A stretch of DNA of 64,000 nucleotides from Calothrix brevissima NIES-22 (GTDB taxonomy: Bacteria > Cyanobacteriota > Cyanobacteriia > Cyanobacteriales > Nostocaceae). The notes beneath the pieces were generated by a model that saw only the letters and a list, made by a program, of their open reading frames with translations, was not told the DNA's origin and did no database searches. Where the stretch lies: positions 8,099,366 through 8,163,365 of the forward strand of contig NZ_AP018207.1 of NCBI RefSeq assembly GCF_002367995.1, given 5' to 3'. This document shows positions 36,073-49,207 of the stretch, in pieces. Position 1 is the first letter of the stretch. Each line of letters begins with the position of its first letter. Made by a program: the position numbers and the translations under genes.

Positions 36073-37218
36073 CTAAACAAAATGTGCATCTGTTGGGTTG
36101 AATGCTAGCTTAATTATTCCATGACGATAGATATTATCAGATGTATAACTGTGATGTAATTTGGCAGTTAAAGTTTGTTCTCCCATCTGAAAGCGAATAG
36201 TATCAGTAGCTATACCACGTAAAATCCTCTCTACCCGTCCTTCTATTCTCACCACTCCTGGTTGGTAGGGAATTGGATAACTCGCATTATCGAGATAGAA
36301 AGCATCACTAGATAAACAACAAGCTGTGATAGTTGTTTTCAATTCACCAGGGTAGAAAAATTCTATACTGTTTGCCAGCTTAATTAAATAACCGCGATCG
36401 CTTGGCTTGATCCTACAGGGAATAATATTCTCCATTCCTACCAGTCTGGCTATTTGCTGGTTAGCCGGTCGGCGGATCAGGTTGTCTAGTTTATCATCTT
36501 GAATGATACAGCCGTCAAATAATGCGATCGCGCGATCGGCAAAATTCAAGATATCAGTAAAGTTATGGCTGACTAATATTACAGCCGATCCTCTCGCTTG
36601 CGCCCATTGTCTAATTTTCTCGATAATTTGCGGGCGGATTGCTACATCTAAAGAGGCTGAAGGCTCATCTAATAATAGCAATTCTGAATCAGCTACTAAA
36701 CCAGAAGCAATACAAACTCGTTTACCTTCACCACCAGATAAAGAACGCGCAGAACGATTTGCTAAGTGTTCGCAACCAAAGGTTTCTAGTGCTGTATATA
36801 CTCTTTGTTTAATCTGGTTTTTGGAAACTCCGCGAAACTGTAATACTCTAGCAACATTATTAAATACTGTGTCATCTAGTAGTAATGTTTCTTGAAAAAC
36901 TAAAGATGAACGACGGCGCAAATTTGTTTTATTAGAAAAACTCACATCTTGCCCAAATAATTGCATTTCCCCACGATAAGGTTGCAACATATTGATTGTT
37001 CTTAACAAGGTGCTTTTACCAGCACCATTAGGGCCAAGTATGGCGACTAATTCCCCAGGACGAACAGCAAAATTATCAATTGACAAGATATTTTTGCGGG
37101 TTTTACTATCGACTTTTACCTGATGCATATTCAGGGCATTTTTGTTCATATCCGCCGAATTTTTCTGTCGTCCTACAGTAGATGAAACCAACGACTTTAA
37201 AGCAGTAATTTTACTCAT
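36073..37218 (-). CDS. vupC: Vanadate/tungstate-type ABC transporter ATPase
   Basis: A 381-aa ATPase with Walker A LGPNGAGKST, signature LSGGEGKR, Walker B LLLLDEPSASLD and H-loop VSHNF. The ABC domain (~30-260) is followed by a C-terminal TOBE-like region (~260-380, VVRIEGRVERILRG) as in oxyanion transporters. It overlaps the permease gene by 4 bp and closes the vupABC-like operon. In Anabaena variabilis the homologous vupABC supplies vanadate to the V-nitrogenase and lies about 5 kb from the vnf genes, a very similar setting. Tungstate or molybdate transport cannot be excluded by sequence. Confidence 0.85.
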   Translation of the reverse strand: MSKITALKSLVSSTVGRQKNSADMNKNALNMHQVKVDSKTRKNILSIDNFAVRPGELVAILGPNGAGKSTLLRTINMLQPYRGEMQLFGQDVSFSNKTNLRRRSSLVFQETLLLDDTVFNNVARVLQFRGVSKNQIKQRVYTALETFGCEHLANRSARSLSGGEGKRVCIASGLVADSELLLLDEPSASLDVAIRPQIIEKIRQWAQARGSAVILVSHNFTDILNFADRAIALFDGCIIQDDKLDNLIRRPANQQIARLVGMENIIPCRIKPSDRGYLIKLANSIEFFYPGELKTTITACCLSSDAFYLDNASYPIPYQPGVVRIEGRVERILRGIATDTIRFQMGEQTLTAKLHHSYTSDNIYRHGIIKLAFNPTDAHFV

Positions 37219-37946
37219 AAAATTTTCTTTTCCTGCTGCAAAATAGTCAGCAATACAACAATGCTATAGGTGATGAAGAGTAGAATGTAGGCGATCGCCA
37301 TTGCTATATCAAAGTTACCTTTTTCGACTTCGGTAACAATAGCTGTAGTTAAAACTCTGGTTTGTCCTTTGATATTACCGCCAACCATCATCGATGCGCC
37401 TACTTCCGAGATGACGCGCCCAAAACCTGCAATCACTGCGGCTATTAATCCTAACTTTGCCTCTTTGATTAACAACCAATTAGCTTGCCAAGGTGTCGCC
37501 CCCATTGATAGCAATCGCCACCGTAGTTTGGGATTGATACTGAGAATGGCTGCAAAACTGAAGCCAGTAACAATAGGGAAAGCAATCAATGCTTGGGCGA
37601 CGATCATCGCTGTAGGTGTATACATCAGATCCAAATCGCCCAAAGGGCCAGATCGCCACAAAAACAAGCTAACAAATAAGCCAACTACCACTGGCGGTAA
37701 ACCCATCCCGAAGTTAACCAAGCTATTTAATACCTGTTTACCGAAAAACTCTGTTAAAGCTAACCAAAGTCCCAAGGGTACACCTAGCAAAACGCTAATA
37801 ACCGTCGCTGTTCCAGATACTAGCAATGTCATCATCATGACTTCCAGAACTTCGCGATCGCCCCTTGTTAATAACTCAATAGCTTTGATTGCTCCCTCAA
37901 TGATTGTATCCACAATTTTCTGAAAACATGAAGTAATAATTGGCAA
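37215..37946 (-). CDS. vupB: Vanadate/tungstate-type ABC transporter permease
   Basis: A 243-aa inner-membrane permease with five to six helices. The EAA loop reads RWRLLSMGATPWQANWLLIK and the conserved GFGRVISEVGASMMVGGNIK is a TupB/VupB-type hallmark. It sits between the binding protein (74 bp upstream) and the ATPase (4-bp overlap). TupB-like permeases are distinct from ModB and pair with TupA-like binders, as here. Confidence 0.87.
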   Translation of the reverse strand: MPIITSCFQKIVDTIIEGAIKAIELLTRGDREVLEVMMMTLLVSGTATVISVLLGVPLGLWLALTEFFGKQVLNSLVNFGMGLPPVVVGLFVSLFLWRSGPLGDLDLMYTPTAMIVAQALIAFPIVTGFSFAAILSINPKLRWRLLSMGATPWQANWLLIKEAKLGLIAAVIAGFGRVISEVGASMMVGGNIKGQTRVLTTAIVTEVEKGNFDIAMAIAYILLFITYSIVVLLTILQQEKKIL

Positions 37947-38020
37947 TACTTTGACTGCGATCAGTAGAAGTTAGTAATTCGTAATTACGATATTTGAACC
38001 AATGACAAATGACCAATAAC

Positions 38021-38908
38021 CTAAAACCCATAATCTTTTTCTGTTTTACCGCCATCAACAAAAAATAATGGCTGTCCAAATTCTTCTCTCGCGTGATCTG
38101 CAATTATTTTCTGTCCTTCAGGAGATAGAACAAAATCAATAAAAGCTTTAGCTCCGACATTATTAACTCTGGGGAATTTCTGCGGATTTACTTGCATTAC
38201 ATGGTAGAGATTTAATAATTTTCTGTCTCCTTCTACCAATACCTGCAAAGAAGCAAGATTCTTTTTCTGAAATATGTAGGTTGCCCTATCTACTAAGGTA
38301 TATCCAAGTTTTTGATTAGCGACTTGCAAAGTTTTCGCCATTCCCGAACCTGTTTGTTGATACCAATTACCAGCAGGTGTGACTTTAGCTTGTTGCCATA
38401 AATCTTTTTCTAACTTATTTGTACCTGAGTCATCACCCCTTGATATAAATAAGGCTTGGTTGTTAGCAATCAATCTGAAGGCTTCTACAGCATCTTTTTT
38501 TCCTCGAATCTTGGCTTTATCAGCATTACTTGGCCCCACAATTACAAAGTCATTGTGCATAACTAGGCGGCGATTAGTCACCGCACCACCTTGTAAAACT
38601 TTGCGTTCAGCTTTAGGTGAATTCACAAATAGGGCATCAACTTCGCCTTTTTCAGCTAAAGCTAAAGCCTGTCCAGTTCCAACTGCAACCTTTTTGAGTC
38701 TATATCCTGTTTTCTTTTCAAAAGCTGGTACTAAATCATCTAAAAGTCCACTATCTTCTATGCTGGTTGTCATAGCAACTATGACATTTTTATTTTTTGA
38801 CGATTGTGCATTAGCTGCTTGTTGTCTGACTAGTAAATTACCAGCACCAGCACTCATAATCGACAAGCAACAAGCCAAGCCTACAAGAACAAACCTTCTT
38901 TTAATCAT
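38021..38908 (-). CDS. vupA: Vanadate/tungstate-type substrate-binding protein
   Basis: 295 aa with a signal peptide (~1-35, MIKRRFVLVGLACCLSIM to AANAQS). The mature start VIVAMTTSIEDSGLLDDLVP carries the TTS motif of TupA-type oxyanion binders. RGDDSGTN and GSGMAKTLQVANQKLGYTL are also family typical. It is periplasmic, first gene of the operon. The island context (vnf genes, Mo-sensing regulators) favours vanadate. Confidence 0.87.
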   Translation of the reverse strand: MIKRRFVLVGLACCLSIMSAGAGNLLVRQQAANAQSSKNKNVIVAMTTSIEDSGLLDDLVPAFEKKTGYRLKKVAVGTGQALALAEKGEVDALFVNSPKAERKVLQGGAVTNRRLVMHNDFVIVGPSNADKAKIRGKKDAVEAFRLIANNQALFISRGDDSGTNKLEKDLWQQAKVTPAGNWYQQTGSGMAKTLQVANQKLGYTLVDRATYIFQKKNLASLQVLVEGDRKLLNLYHVMQVNPQKFPRVNNVGAKAFIDFVLSPEGQKIIADHAREEFGQPLFFVDGGKTEKDYGF

Positions 38909-39230
38909 ACAACCTCTGAGGATTTACATAGATGATGCCAAATTATTCAGCCAAACCATAAATTTGGATGAATTTTCGGATTTATGAAAAAACAAATGCG
39001 CGGGATATTTCTTATGAGAATCTGGTTTTTATTAATTCAGCAAGTATCAATCGCGCAGTTAATTCCAGCGTCAAAAAAATCTAATTGCGATCGCACTAAT
39101 GAAAGTCACAAAATACTTACATAATTGCTGTAATAGTGCTAGTTTCAAGTTTTCTTTGAGCGTCACAAAGTCGGCTCGCGAAAGAGGAATATTATCTTCC
39201 CTAATGTCGGGGAGTATAAAGATATCCTTT
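38909..39230. other. Upstream region of vupABC
   Basis: About 320 bp between nifV and vupA, both on the minus strand. It should contain the vup promoter; I see no clear operator. One GCGATCGC-type octamer lies near 39088. Confidence 0.5.
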
Positions 39231-40349
39231 TTATTTCTGAGAAACTAGATTCAGTAGTTCTTCAACTGTGAGACTGCGTTTTGTTTGTACTGATTGATGT
39301 CGCACAGCATCTAATACTGATTGAATTTCTGTTTGACCGAGGTTGATACCATGTTGTTGCAGTACGCTCAACAACAAGTGTCTACCAGAATGTTTACCGA
39401 CAACTAAACGCCGTTCCCAGCCTACATCCTCTGGTGCAAATGGTTCGTAGGTGACAGGATTTTGCAACACACCATGAGCGTGAATACCAGATTCATGTGC
39501 GAATGTATTTTCACCAACGATCGCTTTCCAAGGTGGTACGGGATAATTAGTGGCTTTAGCTACTAGCCTCGATAGTTCCACTAATCGTTTGGTATCTATA
39601 CCGGTTTGAATTCCGTGGAGATGTTTGAGTCCCATCACTACCTCTTCTAGAGGCGCATTTCCTGCGCGTTCACCAATACCGTTAACTGTAGTATTGACTG
39701 ATACTGCTCCAGCTCTCACACCAGCCAAGGTATTTGCTAATGCTAGTCCAAAGTCATCATGCATGTGCATTTCTATTGCAATTGATAGATGAGAGACTAA
39801 ACGACTCACTTTGTTGTAAGTGCTTACAGGGTCGAGAATTCCCACTGTGTCACAAAAGCGAAACCGAAAAGCGCCCCATTCTTGAGCAGAATAGGCTACA
39901 GACAATAGAAATGATTCATCGGCTCTAGAAGAATCTTCGCCACCTACAGAGACAGATAAACCGCGATCGCGTGCAAAGCTAATTGCATCTTTGAGGCGAT
40001 CTAACACTAGCCGTTTCCGTCCTTGAAACTTCGCCGCAATCTGAATATCAGATACAGGTACAGAAATATGTACTCGTTCTAAGCCGCAATCTATAGATGC
40101 TTGAATATCAGCCAAGTTAGCGCGATTCCAGCCAAGCAATTTGGCATTTAATCCCAAATTAGCAATGGTTTTAATCGATTCTGCCTCTTCAAGCCCCATT
40201 GCGGGAATACCAACTTCTAACTCGTGAACACCTATGTCAGAAAGAAGAGTGGCGATCGCAATTTTTTCTTCAACCGTAAAAGCTACACCTGCGGCTTGTT
40301 CTCCATCTCGCAGGGTTGTATCGTTAATCTGAATAGCATGGTTGTTCAT
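39231..40349 (-). CDS. nifV: Homocitrate synthase
   Basis: Makes R-homocitrate, the organic ligand of FeMo-co and FeV-co, from acetyl-CoA and 2-oxoglutarate. 372 aa, family length. The N-terminal [17 protein letters not shown] signature is intact, with the metal His pair in EMHMHDDFG and [13 protein letters not shown]. The start is placed at MNNHAIQ; a longer frame from 40394 adds a poorly supported leader. It lies between a VnfR-type regulator and vupABC on one strand, so it is probably dedicated to the vanadium system, with another nifV likely in the main nif cluster. Confidence 0.92.
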   Translation of the reverse strand: MNNHAIQINDTTLRDGEQAAGVAFTVEEKIAIATLLSDIGVHELEVGIPAMGLEEAESIKTIANLGLNAKLLGWNRANLADIQASIDCGLERVHISVPVSDIQIAAKFQGRKRLVLDRLKDAISFARDRGLSVSVGGEDSSRADESFLLSVAYSAQEWGAFRFRFCDTVGILDPVSTYNKVSRLVSHLSIAIEMHMHDDFGLALANTLAGVRAGAVSVNTTVNGIGERAGNAPLEEVVMGLKHLHGIQTGIDTKRLVELSRLVAKATNYPVPPWKAIVGENTFAHESGIHAHGVLQNPVTYEPFAPEDVGWERRLVVGKHSGRHLLLSVLQQHGINLGQTEIQSVLDAVRHQSVQTKRSLTVEELLNLVSQK

Positions 40350-40553
40350 AATGAAGTGATAATTGATAGATGAAAGTAAACAAAACTCATGCAAAAAGCG
40401 TCACCAAATCTATACAAGGATTTGAGACTCATCCTTGCAGACATTCTCGGAATGCAATCACAGGTAAAGGTTGAAAGCCAGACTTTGTTCCACTGCGCTG
40501 TACTAGTTTTTCCTATGCCCAATGCCCTATGCCCAATACCCAATGCCCTTTCA

Positions 40554-41684
40554 TTAAATAGTTGCGACAATCTCCCCAATATTTTTGATGTCATAGCCGC
40601 CAAGCACCTCTAATTGCGATTGCACCAGCCGATGTCCCAAGATACCCAGAAACTGCTGTACAGGCGATTCTTCCAGATATTCCTTGAGAATTACCAAATC
40701 GTATCGCGCTTGATGCAAAGGGACAAATCCCAAACCAAAAGCCGCAGCTATAGATGAAGTACTTACACCTGCATCAGCCATTCCGGAGACTATAGCTAAA
40801 GCAACATCTTGATGGCTATGAACAATACGATCGGAACCTTTGACTACATCCAGTGGGATCTCTTCTTTATTGAGTTGGCGTTCCAAAAGCATCCGACTCC
40901 CTGAACCTGGTTCGCGGTTGATGATGGTTCCGCCTAATTCCACTAAATCAGCCAAATTTTTGATTTCCATTGGATTACCTGGTTGTACCATCAATCCTTC
41001 TTCCCAAATCCCAAGGGTGACTAAAACTGCACTCCTATCAGCTAAAGCTTCCCGCGCAAAGGGAACATTATGTTCTCCAGTATGGGGATCGTACAAGTGC
41101 ATCCCTGCAATATGTACTTCACCTCGGTAGAGACTGCGTAAAGCAGCCATACTGTTAGCAAAGTGATAGTGAACTCGCAGTTGGGGATACCAACGTTCAG
41201 TAGCTTTTGCTAAGAAGGAAATTACAGGTGTACAACCAGCTATGACGACTGTATTGTGCAATTTATCTATATCGTCAAGTAGCTGAACTTGGACTTTATT
41301 TGTAGTTGTTTGGCTATGTGCTTTACCATCGGCCGGGATCATTTCCAGGCGAAAAGCATCTTTACCAATGAGGGGATAAGCTACCCATTGCCCACCAATT
41401 CGTGCTAGGCTCACTCGCAGTTGCTCTTGACTGGCAACTGGTCTGGTAAGAACTGCTTCAAGCTCTGGTAAATCTTCCTCTAACCAAAACAACTCCTCAA
41501 CTTGACAGCCCAGCGCTTTAGCTAGACGCAAGCTAATGGCAACCGAAGGAGCATATTGTCCCGATTCCACGCTACTAATAGCCTGACGGGTTACGCCAGC
41601 TATATTCGCCAAATCTTGCTGACTCATGCCTAAGCGAGTTCTAATTGACTTCAGATTGTTGCAAACAATCGCATCTAGCTTCAT
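40554..41684 (-). CDS. vnfR: Xre-HTH/PBP-like regulator, VnfR type (copy 1)
   Basis: 376 aa. An N-terminal Xre HTH (~8-60; NLKSIRTRLGMSQQDLANIA) is followed by a periplasmic-binding-protein-like domain (~150-370, PF12727 type; TVVIAGCTPVISFLAKATER, EPGSGSRMLLE, HQDVALAIVSGMADAG) that in related proteins senses molybdate. Anabaena variabilis has two similar repressors, VnfR1 and VnfR2, that shut off vnf genes when Mo is present; the two copies here fit. The ATG at 41684 with AGGAGG 11 bases upstream is preferred over the TTG at 41705. Which copy corresponds to R1 or R2 is not decided. Confidence 0.85.
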   Translation of the reverse strand: MKLDAIVCNNLKSIRTRLGMSQQDLANIAGVTRQAISSVESGQYAPSVAISLRLAKALGCQVEELFWLEEDLPELEAVLTRPVASQEQLRVSLARIGGQWVAYPLIGKDAFRLEMIPADGKAHSQTTTNKVQVQLLDDIDKLHNTVVIAGCTPVISFLAKATERWYPQLRVHYHFANSMAALRSLYRGEVHIAGMHLYDPHTGEHNVPFAREALADRSAVLVTLGIWEEGLMVQPGNPMEIKNLADLVELGGTIINREPGSGSRMLLERQLNKEEIPLDVVKGSDRIVHSHQDVALAIVSGMADAGVSTSSIAAAFGLGFVPLHQARYDLVILKEYLEESPVQQFLGILGHRLVQSQLEVLGGYDIKNIGEIVATI

Positions 41685-42158
41685 CAGGCTGTATTCCTCC
41701 TGCAAAAACAGCTACCGCAGACAAATTTAATCTGTCTAGGCAATAGCAATAAGGTCTTCGAGTTTATGCCTTTCCTATTGCAATACCTGTTAATACTTTC
41801 GCATTACTGCATACATCATATATATGGCTATATGGCTAAGATACTTACCGGGTTTAATTGTGGCGGCAAATTAACTAAACTTTTTGCTAGTTGATTTACT
41901 GCTGTTTGATTTCCCCTTAAGGCAACTATAACATACATCTCGCAAAAATAATTGCTAAAAATACTTTTTATCTTCATATTTTTTCTAGCAATTATGTAGT
42001 AAAAACTACAGAAAAATTAGCATTTATATTTATTAGGACTTACGCACAAATTACAGATATTGAGTAAGTTTTATGATTGACAATTTGGCGATCGCATTCA
42101 GGCTAACTATGCACTGAACCAAATTCATGTATTTATGTAAAATTATATACTACTTGGG
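41685..42158. other. Upstream region of the first vnfR copy
   Basis: About 470 bp with no gene. Short repeated ATATGGCTATATGGCTAAG lies at ~41822-41840. A TGCGTAAGT-type half element is near 42033. The promoter of the regulator gene must lie here. Confidence 0.5.
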
Positions 42159-42518
42159 TCATTCTGATAATTGAAGATGCTGTGCTACAACCAATTGAAG
42201 TTCCAACCACAAAACAGGATTTGTTTGTTTCAAAGTAGAGCCGGGATCACGGATAATACGTGTAGCATTCATACAGATAGCTTCAGATATTCCCAAGTTT
42301 TGAGCAACTTCTCTAAAAATTCCCTTGTAGGCATTTACCGAATTAAATAGTTGTGTAGGGGAATAGATGACAAAATGTTGAAAAAGTTTTGGTTGACTAC
42401 CCCAATAGAAATTGACAAGTTCAACATGACAGTGCTGAAGCAAGTTACCGAGTTCAGGACACCGTTCCTTGTTCACGGTAGTAAATTTTTGCACTAAAAT
42501 CTCTTCGGTTAACATCAT
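42159..42518 (-). CDS. Unrecognised ~119-aa protein beside vnfH2 (paralogue of 57370-57717)
   Basis: 119 aa, soluble. I do not recognise the family. Visible pattern: ELGNLLQHCHVELVNFYWG, then FVIYSPTQLFNSVNAYKGIF, then ICMNATRIIRDPGSTLKQTN and PVLWLELQLV. The same pattern recurs in the 115-aa protein at 57370-57717 (LLRHCYIKVI; GIYCPDKYM; VCFNANNLLRDP; PQLWLDLL), so the two are paralogues. It lies 75 bp downstream of vnfH2 and just before a vnfR gene. It is about the length of VnfG (~113 aa) but does not resemble the VnfG sequence I know. A role in the alternative nitrogenase is inferred from position only. Confidence 0.75.
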   Translation of the reverse strand: MMLTEEILVQKFTTVNKERCPELGNLLQHCHVELVNFYWGSQPKLFQHFVIYSPTQLFNSVNAYKGIFREVAQNLGISEAICMNATRIIRDPGSTLKQTNPVLWLELQLVVAQHLQLSE

Positions 42519-42532
42519 CAGGTATTCCTGTT

Positions 42533-42561
42533 AATGACAAATGACAAATGACCAATGACAA
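42533..42561. repeat. 7-bp repeats between vnfH2 and the 119-aa gene
   Basis: AATGACA and AATGACC units are repeated four times in the 75-bp gap. Similar patches occur in most vnf spacers (47627, 50538, 53847, 55601). Confidence 0.8.
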
Positions 42562-42593
42562 CCCTCGCCATTATTTTCATTACGCCGACCTAT

Positions 42594-43427
<834 letters not shown>

Positions 43428-43613
43428 CTAGCAATAAAGTACAGACACTTTTGAGCAGTACGTTTGTATAAAATATGGGAAAAGTAGACGCACCTGCAAG
43501 AAATCAGCCAATGCTGGAAAGAATATTTTTTGCAATTATATTGGGTGCATAGAGAAGACGTTGAAGTTAGTACTAATGAACACCAATTTAAAGTGCAATT
43601 TAGTTAAGTAAGC

Positions 43614-46105
<2,492 letters not shown>

Positions 46106-46579
46106 CTATATTTTTTGGTTGTTGGTAGTAATTACAGTAGAGTCTTCTTTTGCTATGACAACATTATTTGAATTTATGACTACATAAGCCTCTGTTCCCT
46201 CAGATAAATCTAATTCATCTACTGAGGTGGTGGCGATAATCGCAGTTAATTCTACTTCTTGAATGACTTTTATAGTGAGTTGACTACTGATTTCTGTACG
46301 GCGAACTTGTGTGACTATACCTTGAAGTATATTGTGAGAACTAAGTTTGAGATTTTTATGGGAATTGTTAATTGCTATGAAAGGAGTTTTAGCTTTTTTC
46401 TGCGGCTTTGGAGTAACTATTGCTTGGGGCGATCGCAAATAATTTTGCTCAAGACCGCGTATTAGTTCCCGCAGTATTTCTGTTTTGGTTCGGTGCAACT
46501 TTTTAGCTAATTTATCTAGCAGTTGACGTTCTTCTTCTGATGCTTGGAATGTAATCCAGCCTTGCTCTTTTCTTGGCAT
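46106..46579 (-). CDS. Ribbon-helix-helix protein fused to a molbindin (Mop/TOBE) domain
   Basis: 157 aa. Residues 1-47 (WITFQASEEERQLLDKLAKK, RTKTEILRELIRGLEQ) look like a MetJ/CopG ribbon-helix-helix DNA-binding domain. After a basic Pro/Lys linker, residues ~83-147 form a Mop domain (LQGIVTQVRRTEISSQLTIK, TTSVDELDLSEGTEAYVVIN) that binds molybdate in other proteins. The combination suggests an oxyanion-responsive DNA-binding protein, separate from ModE and from the VnfR type. It lies directly upstream of vnfD-CAAD on the same strand (476-bp gap). The ATG at 46579 is preferred to the GTG at 46594, which sits in a HIP1 site. Confidence 0.85.
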   Translation of the reverse strand: MPRKEQGWITFQASEEERQLLDKLAKKLHRTKTEILRELIRGLEQNYLRSPQAIVTPKPQKKAKTPFIAINNSHKNLKLSSHNILQGIVTQVRRTEISSQLTIKVIQEVELTAIIATTSVDELDLSEGTEAYVVINSNNVVIAKEDSTVITTNNQKI

Positions 46580-47087
46580 ATATTGCGATCGCACTAGTTT
46601 TTGATTTTGATGATTTAGTAAAATTTGACACTAAGCACTTGCCTAATTAGGGGCGGTTTGACAAAAAATGCTCGTCGATCAATGACAATATCCATCAATC
46701 TGCGGCTAATGAAATGGAGTAGGAGCAGTCTTACGCAATTATTTTAGCATAATGTTATATAAACTTGCTATAGGATTCAAGTGCGATCGCTGTTTTTTGC
46801 GGAAACCATGATAATTCGTCTACAAAAATAAAAATCGTCAAGTACTTTGGCAAGATGTATGCTATTCTTGCAGTAGAGGGAAAGAAAATAGCAAATGCAT
46901 TAATAGGTCTTCTAAATGTGCAAAAACTCCTATTATGCATACTTGCGGTGAATCAGTTCAACCCTACAAGCTAGAAACAAGAGATGTTCACAAGCTCAGA
47001 CTAGTACAGCAGGCGCGTAAATCAACTACATATTCCACATTGATAAGCTAATGCAGGTCTAAATTGCATAATTACTTATATTGGCTG

Positions 47088-47129
47088 TTAACAGTCAACA
47101 GTCAACTGTCAACTGTCAACTGTCAACAG
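47088..47129. repeat. 7-bp tandem repeats (AGTCAAC / TGTCAAC)
   Basis: AACAGTCAACAGTCAACTGTC and three more units in the vnf spacer. Confidence 0.85.
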
Positions 47130-47626
47130 CCCTCACGATGGATTGTGCAACTTAAAAGCAGAATAGCTTAACAAGACTTACGCTCTATTTATGTTGCTGT
47201 ATGTCAAATTAAAGATTTTTCGTTAGCAGAATGAAGCTAATTGGTGTGATGTTTTTTCACCAGAAATAAAAGTTTTCATACAGGGCGCATCAACCTGGGA
47301 AAAGTATATTTTCCCGCGAGTTGGATTATCGATAGAGGGTGTGAAGTAAAGATTATCTATAACGACTTCGCTGTAGGTTAATTATGGTTGATCCTGTTAG
47401 TTACTCACTCCTCTATCTTTCTTAACCAGGCTGTAATGAGTAATCATAAATTCTCAATATCTGATGTAATAAATCGCATCAACCCAAATATAGCAATCCT
47501 ATTTGATATGTGAAAAACAGGGACAAGGGAGACAAAGGGGACAAGGAAGGTAAATATTTGTGACTCATTTAGGATTACTATATCTTACTCAGCATAAATA
47601 AGCTTAAACACCTGAACAATAACAAA

Positions 47627-47661
47627 TAACAAATGACTAATGACTAATGACTAATGACTAA
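47627..47661. repeat. 7-bp tandem repeats (AATGACT) before vnfE1
   Basis: Four to five AATGACT/CTAATGA units end ~35 bp before the vnfE1 start codon. Confidence 0.85.
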
Positions 47662-47698
47662 TTATCTTTAATTGCACTATTTACTTACCAGAAAAGAC

Positions 47699-49114
47699 AT
47701 GAAAAACTCTCAAGAAGAAATCAACAATACCAGTTGTGAAAATACAAGTTGTGAACACCAGCAACCAACATTAAATAATCAGAAAAAGCCTACTTGTAAA
47801 AAACCACCCCAACCAGGTGCAGCCCAAGGTAATTGTCCTTTTGAAGGTGCTATGGTTGCTATCGGCCCAATTACTGATGCTGCTCATTTAGTACATGGCC
47901 CAGCTTCTTGTACTCGTAACCCTTGGGGAAGTCGTGGTAGTCTTTCTTCTGGTTCAAAACTATATCAAATCGGCTTTACTACAGATTTGAGTGAAAAAGA
48001 TATTATTTTCGGGGGAGAGAAGAAGCTTTATCAAAGTATTATAGATATTGCTAACCGCTATAATCCGGCAGCAATATTTGTCTATGCTACTTGTGTAACT
48101 GCTTTAATTGGTGATGATATAGAGAGAATTTGTAAAGCAGTTAAAAGTCAAATTAATATTCCTGTTATTTATATTAATGCTCCTGGATTTATTGGTAGTA
48201 AAAATCTAGGTAATCGCATTGGTGGTGATGCCTTATTAGAATATGTAATAGGTACGGGAACTCCAGAATTTACCACCCCATTTGATATCAATATCATTGG
48301 TGACTATAACGTTGCTGGTGAAATCTGGAATGTTTTACCACTATTCAATAGTTTGGGTATCCGCGTTCTGTCTAAAATTACAGGTGATGCTACCTATGAA
48401 GAAATTTCTTATGCCCATAGAGCAAAGTTAAATGTAGTAATTTGCTCGAATGTTTCACTGAAAATAGCACATAAAATGCAGGAAATTTATGGTATTCCCT
48501 ATATTGAAGAATCTTTCTACGGTATAGAAAATATCAATCGCTGCTTGCGGAATGTTGCCGGACAATTAGGCAAAATGCTAGGCGAAAGTTTAGCTGCACG
48601 CTATCTGCAAGAACGCACAGAATGGTTGATTGCTAAAAAAACCGCAGCCCTAGATATAACTCTAGCTCCTTACCGTTCCCGGTTAGAAGGAAAGCGGATT
48701 GTTCTTTATAGCGGTGGTGTTAAAAGTTGGTCGATTATATTAGCAGCAAAAGATTTAGGAATGGAAGTTGTTGCTGCTAGCGATCGCAAAAATACAGCAG
48801 ATGAAAAAGTCAAAATTAAGCAGTTGCTTGGACAAGAGGGTATTGTTTTATCTAAAGGAAGTCCTAAAGCATTACTACAAGTTTTGAAAGATACAAATGC
48901 TGATATTTTAGTTGCTGGTGCTAGTAATCAATATACAGCGCTAAAAGCCAGGATTCCTTTTTTAGATATTAACCACGAACGTCATCATGCTTATGCTGGT
49001 TATGACGGGATGGTAGAAATGGCACGGGAATTATATGAAGCCTTGTATAGTCCTGTGTGGAGTCAAGTCAGAAAACCTGCTCCTTGGGAGCAAAAAATTA
49101 GCGATTTAGCTTAA
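47699..49114 (+). CDS. vnfE: FeV-co biosynthesis scaffold subunit VnfE (copy 1)
   Basis: 471 aa. VnfE with VnfN forms the scaffold on which the nitrogenase cofactor is finished. Conserved N-terminal segments are CKKPPQPGAAQGNCPFEGA and DAAHLVHGPASC; the third cysteine is in YATCVTALIGDD. The Cys in LNVVICSNVSLKIAHKM aligns with NifE Cys250. The ATG at 47699 is chosen because the second copy begins the same way (MKxSQEEIN). It is followed by vnfX after 93 bp. The partner vnfN is ~2 kb away on the opposite strand. Confidence 0.9.
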   Translation: MKNSQEEINNTSCENTSCEHQQPTLNNQKKPTCKKPPQPGAAQGNCPFEGAMVAIGPITDAAHLVHGPASCTRNPWGSRGSLSSGSKLYQIGFTTDLSEKDIIFGGEKKLYQSIIDIANRYNPAAIFVYATCVTALIGDDIERICKAVKSQINIPVIYINAPGFIGSKNLGNRIGGDALLEYVIGTGTPEFTTPFDINIIGDYNVAGEIWNVLPLFNSLGIRVLSKITGDATYEEISYAHRAKLNVVICSNVSLKIAHKMQEIYGIPYIEESFYGIENINRCLRNVAGQLGKMLGESLAARYLQERTEWLIAKKTAALDITLAPYRSRLEGKRIVLYSGGVKSWSIILAAKDLGMEVVAASDRKNTADEKVKIKQLLGQEGIVLSKGSPKALLQVLKDTNADILVAGASNQYTALKARIPFLDINHERHHAYAGYDGMVEMARELYEALYSPVWSQVRKPAPWEQKISDLA

Positions 49115-49207
49115 TAAATTGCTTTGATTTGATGGTGAATTACACAGTTATGAGGTTTGTTGACTGATGACTGTTGACTGTGAAGATAAACATTAAGGAG
49201 TAAATAG

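Larger units (their letters stand above)
46580..47698. other. 1.1-kb divergent spacer between the RHH-Mop gene and vnfE1
   Basis: No convincing gene; a 61-codon frame at 46755-46940 is rejected. Contents: a HIP1 octamer near 46782, 7-bp AGTCAAC repeats at 47088-47129, a TGCGTAAGT-type half site near 47172, GGGACAAGG-type 9-mers at 47520-47545 that match the tandem repeat at 52341-52398, and 7-bp AATGACT repeats at 47627-47661. Confidence 0.6.

Noticed and set aside
42159-42518. Assignment of the 119-aa protein as VnfG
   Set aside because: Length and location would fit, but the residues do not match VnfG as I recall it, and a paralogue lies far from vnfD. Left unnamed.
46755-46940. A 61-codon minus-strand frame in the 1.1-kb spacer
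   Set aside because: No recognisable pattern or start signal; composition is that of AT-rich spacer.
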